Shown one piece after another: positions 22,882 through 30,485 of a stretch of DNA of 42,608 nucleotides. The DNA is from JAFGGG01 sp964638895 (lineage in GTDB: Bacteria > Spirochaetota > Spirochaetia > SZUA-6 > RPPD01). The position numbers and the translations under genes are program-made. Under the pieces are notes generated by a model, which was not told where the DNA came from, ran no database searches, and saw only the letters and a list, made by a program, of their open reading frames with translations. The number at the start of each line of letters is the position of its first letter. The stretch's first letter is position 1. Where the stretch lies: contig CAZWYY010000033.1 in NCBI GenBank assembly GCA_964638895.1, positions 1 to 42,608 on the forward strand, read 5' to 3'.

Positions 22882-24636
22882 CTATTCCCGGATAAATATG
22901 CGCCGGTATTCGGGGCTTGTGTCCAAAAGCTCCTTGTGCGTACCGAAGGCCTTCACCCTTCCCCGGTCCAGCACCAGGATGCGTGTGGCCCAGCGGATCT
23001 GACTCAGCCTGTGCGTAATGATGAATGTGGTCCTGTTCTTGCTGATGTTACGCATGGCCTTCTGGATCTCCTCCTCGGTGCGGCTGTCTATGGCGCTTGT
23101 GCTGTCGTCCAGGATCAGTATCCTGGGATTCTTTAGAAAAGCCCTGGCGATGGCGATCCGCTGGCGCTGGCCGCCGGAAAGGGTCACCCCCCGTTCGCCC
23201 ACCACGGTTTCATACCCGTCCCCCAACGACAGAATAAACTCATGGGCGCAGGCCGCCCGGGCCACCTCCTCGATCCTGGCCCGGCCCACACCGGGGTCGC
23301 CGAAGGCGATGTTCTCAGCCAGTGTCCGGGAAAACAGGAAGATGTCCTGTTCTATAAACGAAATCTGCGAGCGCAGGCTCTGCATGCTCCAGCGTTTGAC
23401 ATTAATTCCGTCTATCAGGATCGAGCCGCGGTTGGCGTCAAAAATGCGGTTTAAAAGCCGGGTAAGCGTACTTTTGCCGGAACCGGTCTTGCCCACTATA
23501 GCGATTGTTTCACCGGGCTCCACGCGGAAACTTACTCCGGACAGCGCCGGCTTGCTTTCGTAACTGAAGCTTACGTTTTTGAACTCAACCCTGCCTTTGA
23601 TGGGCCGGGTTATCCCGCCCGCGTTTTCATCCAGCTCTGTTTCGGTATTAATAAACTCAAGAATTCTTTTGGCGCCCGCCAGGCCAAGCTGAACCAGGTT
23701 AAACGAGAACAGTGAAATGAACGTGGGGAAGCGGAACGCGTTCATAAGCCCTATAAACGACACAAAACCGCCGATGGTGATCACTCCCGCGCGCCAGAGA
23801 AACAGGCCGTGCAGGAAGGCCAGGGCCCAGCAGAAGGTGAATGCCAGCATAGGGTAGTATTTACTCTGGATGATACCCTGGCGTATATACAGGTCGCGGT
23901 AGCCCGCCGCCTCCCGCCTGAACTTGCCCCAGGCCTTACGCTCCTGCGCATTGGATTTGATGATCTCCACCCCGGACAGATCCTCCTCAAGCCGTGAGTT
24001 CATGTTCCCGAACTGCTCGCGCTCACCCAGGCTTATGGGCGAAAGGCGCCGGTTGTAATCGAACACCGTGATAAAAAGCAGAACAAGAAACAATGAGGGA
24101 ACCGGCAGCAGGCGGTAATCCAGCAGGCCGACGAGTACGTAGGGCGCCACGATGGCCATGCTGGAATCGATGATCAACATTATCCCAGGGCTGAACATCT
24201 GGTTGAGCATATGCACGTCGTTCGTGCACCGCGCCATGATGTCCCCGATCCTTTGCCTGCCGTGAAAGGTCTGGCTTTTTCCCAGAAGCGAGGCAAACAG
24301 CTCGTCACGGGCGTCACGCTCGATTCGCTGCGCGATAAACTCGATTGAAAAATTCCTGGCCAGGCCGAACACCCCCTGGCTCAGGGCCAGGGCGGCTATG
24401 GTCAACGCCACCGCAAACAGGGCCCAGAAATCCCAGCCCGGATGCACGATCACGTCGAAGCCGCGCCCGATTTGCACCTGGATGCTTGAGTAGGAAAAGT
24501 TGTTGATGACCGCGGCCAGGACCGCCACAATGGGAAACAGGGGATACCGCGTGGTATGGGAGAATATCCACCGCACCGAGCCCTTGCGGTTGTAATGGTA
24601 TTCGGTGTCCGTGTGAAACTCTCTTTTCTGCGCCAT
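22882..24636 (-). CDS. ABC exporter half-transporter with degenerate Walker B (heterodimer subunit A)
   Basis: 584-residue ABC exporter half. The TM domain is about 30-320. The ATPase domain has Walker A G-K-T-G-S-G-K-S-T (382-390), a perfect signature L-S-G-G-Q (486-490), and H-loop His542. Walker B is I-L-I-L-D510 followed by Asp511, where the catalytic Glu should be. In heterodimeric exporters such as TM287/288 and BmrCD this substitution marks the subunit that carries the non-hydrolysing site. The perfect signature here completes the active site of the partner encoded 18 bases downstream. A GGGGA sits five bases before ATG 24636. It is divergent from the N-acetylglutamate synthase gene. 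The substrate is unknown. Confidence 0.9.
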   Translation of the reverse strand: MAQKREFHTDTEYHYNRKGSVRWIFSHTTRYPLFPIVAVLAAVINNFSYSSIQVQIGRGFDVIVHPGWDFWALFAVALTIAALALSQGVFGLARNFSIEFIAQRIERDARDELFASLLGKSQTFHGRQRIGDIMARCTNDVHMLNQMFSPGIMLIIDSSMAIVAPYVLVGLLDYRLLPVPSLFLVLLFITVFDYNRRLSPISLGEREQFGNMNSRLEEDLSGVEIIKSNAQERKAWGKFRREAAGYRDLYIRQGIIQSKYYPMLAFTFCWALAFLHGLFLWRAGVITIGGFVSFIGLMNAFRFPTFISLFSFNLVQLGLAGAKRILEFINTETELDENAGGITRPIKGRVEFKNVSFSYESKPALSGVSFRVEPGETIAIVGKTGSGKSTLTRLLNRIFDANRGSILIDGINVKRWSMQSLRSQISFIEQDIFLFSRTLAENIAFGDPGVGRARIEEVARAACAHEFILSLGDGYETVVGERGVTLSGGQRQRIAIARAFLKNPRILILDDSTSAIDSRTEEEIQKAMRNISKNRTTFIITHRLSQIRWATRILVLDRGRVKAFGTHKELLDTSPEYRRIFIRE

Positions 24637-24758
24637 ACATGTCCCCGCTGTATAATAAAGCCCGCTAAACAGAGCCCACTATAAGATACTACTCTACGCG
24701 CGATACGGACAATCAAAAGCGTGCCGCAACATCCTTGACTTTTTCGGGGATTAAAACT

Positions 24759-26132
24759 ATGGTCATTTCAATGGATTTGTTGTCCTTGACCGACCAGGTA
24801 GATACCATCCGCACCGCGTTCAGCTATATCAACCGCTTTAAAGGCCATACCTTTGTTATTAAAATCGGCAGCACCCTGTATCAGCATCCCCTGTTCCCGC
24901 TTCTGATCAAGGACATGGTACTGCTGCATAAAATCGGCATCCGCATCGTACTCATCCCGGGGGCGCGGGAGCGCATCAATGAAGTGCTGGCCACGTATAA
25001 TATCACCTGTGAAACGGTCGACAACATCAGAATAACTCCTGAGAAGGCCATGCCCTTTGTGAAAATGGCGGCGTTCGACGTTTCCAACAAGCTTATGACC
25101 CTGCTTGCGGAAAACAATATGGACGCCATCATCGGCAACTGGGTAAGGGCCAGGAGCATCGGTGTGTTGGACGGCGTGGACTTTCAAAGCTCGGGGACCG
25201 TGGAGAAACTCAAGACAGAAATCGTGGAGACCATGCTGGGCCAGGGGCTCATCCCCATTTTTCCCAACATCGGCTGGAGCCTGACCGGCAGGCCCTACAA
25301 TATTTCCTCCAATGAACTGGCATTAACAGTCAGCAGGGACCTAAAGGCCAGCAAACTGTTTTTTATCACCGATTTCGGCGGCATACCCGCGGGTGATCTG
25401 AAGATACCCCGGGGCGTGTTTGTGAACGAGGATAAGGTGGTGAACCAGCTCACCGCCCCGCAGACAAGAAACCTCCTTGACCTGAACACAAAAAGAAGCA
25501 AAACCAGGGAGTTTGAACTTTTGAATATCGCGTACAACGCCTGCATAAACGGCGTGGAACGGGTGCATATCATCGACGGCAGTGTAGAGGGTATGCTGCT
25601 TAAGGAAATATTTTCCAACCGCGGCCTGGGCACCATGATCTACAATGATCCGCACGAGAATATCAGGCCGGCGGGTTTCAGCGATATTCCCGAAATAATC
25701 CGTATCATGCAGCCGGCAATCGAGGAAAAGTTACTCATCCCCCGCACGCAGGCCGAACTGGAAGAAAAAATAAATGATTATGTCATTTACGAAGTGGACG
25801 GGACAACCCACGGCTGCGGCGCCCTGCACCTGTACAACAGCCGCCAGGGGGAAATAGCGGGTATTGCCGTAGACAAGACGTATAACAACCTGGGCATCGG
25901 TAAAAAAATAATAGATTTCCTCCTGGAAAAGGCGGGTAAAAAAAGCCTGGTTCAAGTGTTTGTGCTGACCACACAGACGGCAGACTGGTTTGTGGGCCTT
26001 GGTTTTAAAAAGGCCGCGCTTTCCGACCTGCCGGAGGAAAAGCAGCGGCAGTACAGCCATTCCAGGAACTCCCTGGTGTTCAGTTACAGCCTGGACGCGG
26101 CTTCCCGGAAACACCATTACAGCGTAGAGTAA
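24759..26132 (+). CDS. argA: Amino-acid N-acetyltransferase (N-acetylglutamate synthase), AAK-GNAT type
   Basis: 457-residue enzyme that acetylates glutamate with acetyl-CoA, the first step of arginine synthesis. The N-terminal amino-acid-kinase fold (about 25-290) starts F-V-I-K-I-G-S with the usual Lys35 and has the V-L-I-P-G strand-turn; in NAGS this domain binds arginine for feedback control. The C-terminal GNAT domain (about 300-440) begins I-R-P-A and has the acetyl-CoA loop motif near 367-382 (A-V-D-K-x-Y-x-N-x-G-I-G-K-K). This two-domain order matches ArgA. I choose ATG 24759 because GGGGA (24746-24750) is eight bases upstream; ATG 24771 is an alternative. No other arg gene is in the window. 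Confidence 0.88.
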   Translation: MVISMDLLSLTDQVDTIRTAFSYINRFKGHTFVIKIGSTLYQHPLFPLLIKDMVLLHKIGIRIVLIPGARERINEVLATYNITCETVDNIRITPEKAMPFVKMAAFDVSNKLMTLLAENNMDAIIGNWVRARSIGVLDGVDFQSSGTVEKLKTEIVETMLGQGLIPIFPNIGWSLTGRPYNISSNELALTVSRDLKASKLFFITDFGGIPAGDLKIPRGVFVNEDKVVNQLTAPQTRNLLDLNTKRSKTREFELLNIAYNACINGVERVHIIDGSVEGMLLKEIFSNRGLGTMIYNDPHENIRPAGFSDIPEIIRIMQPAIEEKLLIPRTQAELEEKINDYVIYEVDGTTHGCGALHLYNSRQGEIAGIAVDKTYNNLGIGKKIIDFLLEKAGKKSLVQVFVLTTQTADWFVGLGFKKAALSDLPEEKQRQYSHSRNSLVFSYSLDAASRKHHYSVE

Positions 26133-26181
26133 GCGGCCGGGGACCATTGTGTCGCGGCGTGCGGGTAGAGGCTTCGACCCA

Positions 26182-26988
26182 CTAAAAAAACATCACCGTT
26201 ATATTACTGTACTTGTGAAAAAACTCCTTAATCTCATCGTAATTGGTAATCCTGGTACCGAATATATTCACATTGGTCTTATATCTTCCCACCCGGCTGA
26301 TGATGGAGCGGGCCACCATTTTTACATTGAAGAAGGGCTCCAGCCGCTCCTTCGTATTTTTATAGTGATAGGCGATTTCATATCGGAGCTGCCTCTTGGG
26401 CTGATCAAAATAGGCGTACACAAAGAAGTTGTATATCGCCCCCTCCAGCCGTTTTATCACCTCTTCCTGTTTTACACCCGTTAAACATTTCTTTACAATA
26501 CGCTGGGCAAGCTCATCAAACGAGTTTTCCTGGTTGAGAAAATGTGAGATTATAAACTCCGCCACCTTCAGGCAAGACTGGTCATCCTTTAGATTGGCCA
26601 GAAAACTTTTACTTACATTGAATATCTGTTCCCTGCCTTTTTTCTCGAACTCCGGATTCAAAAGCAAAATGAGGAAAATCAAGAGCGGTGATTTGTATCT
26701 TTGATCGGGCGGTGTATACTCATCCTTGGCCGTCTTCCACACCACATCGGCAATGATGCTCTTTGAGATTTCCTGGGAAAGCTTAAAATGATCCATAAGG
26801 TTTTTCACCAGCAGTTTGTAACTCATCAGGCGCTCGTAATAGGGAGCGTAAAACATGGTATCGATCATATCGGCGGATTTTAACAGGCCGATGGCAGTGA
26901 CCTTTGTTTTATATTTATGTTCCAGGTTGCCTATGGGGGGGTAATAACGGATGAGTAGTTCTGCGATAATTTCCAACGGTTCAATCAT
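26182..26988 (-). CDS. Uncharacterised soluble protein
   Basis: 268-residue protein that I do not recognise. It is mostly helical, with basic and aromatic residues (for example R-Y-Y-P-P, Y-A-P-Y-Y-E-R, F-V-Y-A-Y-F-D-Q-P-K-R). There is no signal peptide, no TM segment and no obvious enzyme motif. It stands alone: convergent with argA (49 bases) and divergent from the glycosyltransferase pair (207 bases). No SD precedes ATG 26988; a TTGAGA-16-TAGAAT promoter lies 22 bases upstream. The size and helical character are compatible with a structural or scaffolding protein, but I assign nothing. Confidence 0.65.
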   Translation of the reverse strand: MIEPLEIIAELLIRYYPPIGNLEHKYKTKVTAIGLLKSADMIDTMFYAPYYERLMSYKLLVKNLMDHFKLSQEISKSIIADVVWKTAKDEYTPPDQRYKSPLLIFLILLLNPEFEKKGREQIFNVSKSFLANLKDDQSCLKVAEFIISHFLNQENSFDELAQRIVKKCLTGVKQEEVIKRLEGAIYNFFVYAYFDQPKRQLRYEIAYHYKNTKERLEPFFNVKMVARSIISRVGRYKTNVNIFGTRITNYDEIKEFFHKYSNITVMFF

Positions 26989-27010
26989 GGCATTAAAAAA
27001 GTCTGTTTAT

Positions 27011-27038
27011 ATTCTATATTATGATAGGTTTTTCTCAA
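27011..27038 (-). promoter_or_regulatory. Candidate promoter for the 26182-26988 gene
   Basis: On the - strand TTGAGA (27038-27033), a 16-base spacer and TAGAAT (27016-27011). Twenty-two bases separate the -10 from the ATG. Confidence 0.45.
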
Positions 27039-27129
27039 ACTGAAAAGCGATTTTTTCCAAAATATGCCTCCGCCGGCGATTGCCTTAATCCGCTGAGCAC
27101 CGCGCACGCGGTAATTATGTCCCACGCAC

Positions 27130-27159
27130 TGGACAAATTCCGCTTTAATGTGCTATTTT
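27130..27159 (+). promoter_or_regulatory. Candidate promoter for the glycosyltransferase pair
   Basis: TGGACA (27130-27135), an 18-base spacer and TATTTT (27154-27159). The predicted leader of about 30 bases includes GGAG at 27184-27187, eight bases before ATG 27196. The rest of 27039-27129 shows only a short ACCGC/GCGGT inverted repeat. Confidence 0.45.
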
Positions 27160-27195
27160 CACTCGTACATCGACACTGATTATGGAGCGGTTTTC

Positions 27196-28362
27196 ATGAA
27201 CATCGGCTTTTTCACGGAATGCTGGGATCCTCAGATTAATGGCGTAATTACCTCAATGAAAAACCTGCGGCATGAACTTATCAGGCGGAATAACGCGGTA
27301 TACGTTTTCGCCCCCAGGTACGGGAATTATCACGATAACGATCCCCGTATTTTCAGGCAGTTCGCGGTCAAATACATTTTCCAGCCCGAGTTTAACTTTG
27401 CCAGCCTTTTAAAATACAGGCCCCTGCGCTTTGCGCGCGGGCAAAGGCTGGACCTTATCCACTCCCACACCGAGTTTTCATTGGGGATTATCGGCTCACG
27501 AGTGGCCCGGGCGCTCAGGCTTCCGTTCGTCATGACCTTCCATACCTTCTGGGAGTATTACAGCCATTATTTCATGTGGGACCTGCTGCCTGAAAATCTA
27601 TTCCGGTATATCCTGCGTATGCTTTATGCGTCCACCGATTATTTCATCGCTCCTTCCCAAAAGGTCAAATCATACCTGGAAAACGAAATGCGTGTTTCCG
27701 CCGTGATTGAGGTTATTCCTACCGGCCTGGACCTGGATCATTTTTTTGGTTATACGGTTACCCCCCGGATGAAAGATGAGTTTCGCCGCAAATACGGCCT
27801 GGCACAGGAAGATACGATACTGCTCTTTGTGGGCAGGGTCGGCAAAGAGAAATCTATTGATGTGCTGATCCGCGGCCTGGCGGAGTTAAAAAAGAAATAC
27901 CCAAGGCTCAGGCTGCTGGTGGTGGGTGACGGACCGGCCGGCCCCTCATTAAAAAGAATGGCGGAACGCGCGGGCGTAAAAAAGGAGGTTGTGTTCACCG
28001 GCTACATACCCTGGAAACATATTCCGCTGGTGTATAAGTCCAGCGACATATTTACGCTGGCCTCGGTTTCCGAAACACAGGGCCTGGTGACGGTGGAAGC
28101 CCTGGCCTGCGGCCTGCCCGTGGTTGTACGCGATGACCCGGCCAGTCTGGATATCATCGAAGGCGGCAGGTACGGTCTCATTTTCAGGGAACATGGTGAT
28201 TTTGTCGGAAGCGTCGGCTGCCTGCTCGATAATCCCGGGCTGCGGCTTGACCTGGCAAAACGGGCACAAGATGCCTCCCTAAAATATTCACTGGAAGGAT
28301 TTGGCAAAAGGGTTACCGCGTACTATAATTGGATAATAGAAGACTATCTGGCTAAGAAATGA
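27196..28362 (+). CDS. GT4-family glycosyltransferase, glycolipid-synthase-like (copy 1)
   Basis: 388-residue GT-B enzyme. The N-terminal domain begins F-F-T-E-C-W-x-P-Q-I-N-G-V-I-T-S and contains H-S-H-T-E-F and T-F-H-T-x-W-E-Y-Y-S-H-Y. These resemble mono-glycosyl-diacylglycerol synthases of the GT4 family. The C-terminal nucleotide-sugar domain has F-V-G-R-V-G-K-E-K-S near 211-220 and the E-x7-E retaining-enzyme motif, E293 and E301. ATG 27196 has GGAG eight bases upstream; the frame extends to 27148 but no RBS is there. The stop overlaps the next start as ATGA (28359-28362). It probably transfers a sugar to a lipid acceptor at the inner face of the membrane; the acceptor is inferred from family resemblance. 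Confidence 0.88.
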   Translation: MNIGFFTECWDPQINGVITSMKNLRHELIRRNNAVYVFAPRYGNYHDNDPRIFRQFAVKYIFQPEFNFASLLKYRPLRFARGQRLDLIHSHTEFSLGIIGSRVARALRLPFVMTFHTFWEYYSHYFMWDLLPENLFRYILRMLYASTDYFIAPSQKVKSYLENEMRVSAVIEVIPTGLDLDHFFGYTVTPRMKDEFRRKYGLAQEDTILLFVGRVGKEKSIDVLIRGLAELKKKYPRLRLLVVGDGPAGPSLKRMAERAGVKKEVVFTGYIPWKHIPLVYKSSDIFTLASVSETQGLVTVEALACGLPVVVRDDPASLDIIEGGRYGLIFREHGDFVGSVGCLLDNPGLRLDLAKRAQDASLKYSLEGFGKRVTAYYNWIIEDYLAKK

Positions 28363-29525
28363 ATATTGCTTTTTTTACAGAGTGCTGGGAACCTCAGATA
28401 AACGGGGTGATTACCTCCATGAGAAATCTGGAATACGAACTTGAAAAAAGGGGAAATCACATCCATATTTTCGCGCCCAGCCGTAACAACTATATCGATA
28501 CGAACCCCACGCTCTTCCGGCAGCGCTCGGTTACCTACCCTTTTCAACCCGAGTTTAATTTTGCCAGTATGTTTATCCGCCGCGCCCTGAAAAAGGCCAG
28601 GCAGTGGAATATTGAACTTATTCATTCACACACCGAGTTTTCCATGGGTGTAGTGGCGGCACGTATCGCCAAAAATCTGGGTATCCCCTTGGTTTTTACT
28701 TTTCACACCCTATGGGAATGTTACAGCCATTATTTTTTTTGGGACATATTCCCGCGCAGCACAATCCGTTTTTTACTGTCGCTGCTTTATAAAATCCCCC
28801 ATTATTTTATCGTACCTTCACGGAAAATAAAGACTTATTTGCAGGATACCATGAATATACGGGGCTGGGTGGAAGTTATCCCCACAGGACTTCACTTGGA
28901 GCACTTTTACGATTACACGGTTACCGGTGAGGCACGAAACGGTTTCCGCCGGAAATGGGGCATCGGTCGAAACGATCCGGTGATGATTTTTGTAGGCCGT
29001 ATGGGCAGGGAGAAGTCGATCGATCTGTTGATCAAGGGGATCCCCTCCTTAAAAAGAAAATATCCGGACATTAAACTGCTGCTTATCGGCGGCGGGCCGG
29101 CCATCGATGAGTTTAAAAAACTCGCGCACGGACTGGGTGTTGAGAAACATGTTATTTTCTGCGGATACATGTCCTGGCAGTCAATACCCCTGGCCTATAA
29201 GGCTTCGGATGTTTTTGTCAATGCCTCCACTACTGAAACCCAGGGTCTGGTATCGGTGGAGGCCATGGCAAGCGGCCTACCGGTTATTGCCAAAAATGAT
29301 CCCACGAACCTGGAGATCATCAACAATGGGAGGGACGGCCTTGTGTTCGACCGCCCCGTCGACTTTCCCGCCCGGGTGGATGAACTGCTTTCTCATCCCG
29401 CCCTTAAGACCGCCATGCAGAAAAAATCTTTACACGCATCAAGAAAATATACGGTTGAGGAGTTCGGCAAACGTACGGAAGAGTTTTACCGGCAGGTGAA
29501 GAGCGATTTTTACGGACCCAACTAA
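28359..29525 (+). CDS. GT4-family glycosyltransferase, glycolipid-synthase-like (copy 2, tandem paralogue)
   Basis: 388 residues, the same length as the upstream copy. The two align without a gap through at least the first 310 residues, including identical positions for H-S-H-T-E-F, F-x-F-H-T-L-W-E, the G-R-x-G-(K/R)-E-K-S segment and the E-x7-E motif (E293 and E301). It is clearly a tandem duplicate that has since diverged. Its start lies inside the ATGA of copy 1, so translation is coupled. The obvious reading is that the two enzymes add two successive sugars, or use two donors or acceptors, in one glycolipid pathway; the order is not readable. Its stop overlaps the convergent dehydrogenase gene by four bases. 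Confidence 0.88.
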   Translation: MNIAFFTECWEPQINGVITSMRNLEYELEKRGNHIHIFAPSRNNYIDTNPTLFRQRSVTYPFQPEFNFASMFIRRALKKARQWNIELIHSHTEFSMGVVAARIAKNLGIPLVFTFHTLWECYSHYFFWDIFPRSTIRFLLSLLYKIPHYFIVPSRKIKTYLQDTMNIRGWVEVIPTGLHLEHFYDYTVTGEARNGFRRKWGIGRNDPVMIFVGRMGREKSIDLLIKGIPSLKRKYPDIKLLLIGGGPAIDEFKKLAHGLGVEKHVIFCGYMSWQSIPLAYKASDVFVNASTTETQGLVSVEAMASGLPVIAKNDPTNLEIINNGRDGLVFDRPVDFPARVDELLSHPALKTAMQKKSLHASRKYTVEEFGKRTEEFYRQVKSDFYGPN

Positions 29526-30484
29526 ATCACGTTTACGGGGTGTAGCGGCCGGCCACACAGCAGTGTTTCCGCCACATTGGCGGCGGCCGCGGATTTCAAC
29601 TCGCTCAGAGACTGTTCACTGTAATATGCGGTATGATCGGTGAGCACCACATTTTCCAATGAGCGCAGGGGGCTTGTCCGGGGCAGGGGCTCCTTTTCAT
29701 AAACATCCAAACCGGCACTCATGCCGGGTTTATTTTCCAGGGCGCCGATAAGCGCCCGCTCATCGATCACCGGCCCCCTGGATGTGTTCACTAAAACCAC
29801 CCGCTGCTTCATCAGTAAAAACTCCGGTTCCGAAAGCAGGTGCAGTGTTTCTCCGGTTAACGGCACATGCAGGGAGATAAGATCGGCCTTGCCCAACAGC
29901 GTGTGAAGATCGGTTTTTTCCCCGCCCATGGCCGCGATCGTCCCAGGGTCAACATACGGGTCGCAGACCAGCACCCCGCCCAGCCCCAGGGCGCCGACCT
30001 TCCGGTGCAGGGCCCGGCCTATACGGCCGTATCCCACAATCCCCAGTGTGGAAGCGCTGCTTCGTGAAAGCGGAAAGCGTTTTTCAAGCTTCCATTCCCC
30101 CTTACGGATCAGCTTATCTTTGAATATAATACCGTGAGCGCAGGTAAAAAGCAGGGCCAGGGCATGATCCGCGGTTTCCTCCACGCAGTAGTCGGGCACA
30201 TTGGCAACCCAGATACCCTTATGCGCGGCGGCCTCTATGTCCACATTATCCACCCCCACACCATAACGCGAAATGACCTTGCAGTTTTGCATACCCCTAA
30301 TGACCATGCCGTCAATTTTATGGAGATTTACGAGAACGGCATCGACCTGTCTTACCTTTGACAGAAGCCCTTGAGGGGTTTGGGGGTTTGATATATCAAC
30401 CCGGGCATTGAGCCGGGCCAGGACCGCCTTCTCCTCTTCATAAGAGTCAAACACATTGTCTATGATTGCTATCAAGGGATTCAT
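29522..30484 (-). CDS. D-2-hydroxyacid dehydrogenase, CtBP-like
   Basis: 320-residue NAD-dependent D-2-hydroxyacid dehydrogenase. The Rossmann motif is G-Y-G-R-I-G (151-156). The catalytic triad is Arg236 (N-T-S-R-G-P), Glu265 (E-K-E-P) and His284 (T-D-H-T-A). Y-G-V-G-V-D-N-V-D-I-x-A-A and V-P-D-Y-C-x-E-E-T-A-D-H-A-L-A-L match the CtBP-like branch. It may act on hydroxypyruvate, phosphoglycerate-like or branched 2-hydroxyacids; SerA is less likely because there is no C-terminal ACT domain. I use ATG 30484, one base after the kinase stop codon (TAA-G-ATG), so the two are translationally linked. The frame is open to 30574 but that would overlap the kinase gene by 89 bases. Confidence 0.85.
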   Translation of the reverse strand: MNPLIAIIDNVFDSYEEEKAVLARLNARVDISNPQTPQGLLSKVRQVDAVLVNLHKIDGMVIRGMQNCKVISRYGVGVDNVDIEAAAHKGIWVANVPDYCVEETADHALALLFTCAHGIIFKDKLIRKGEWKLEKRFPLSRSSASTLGIVGYGRIGRALHRKVGALGLGGVLVCDPYVDPGTIAAMGGEKTDLHTLLGKADLISLHVPLTGETLHLLSEPEFLLMKQRVVLVNTSRGPVIDERALIGALENKPGMSAGLDVYEKEPLPRTSPLRSLENVVLTDHTAYYSEQSLSELKSAAAANVAETLLCGRPLHPVNVI

Positions 30485-30485
30485 C

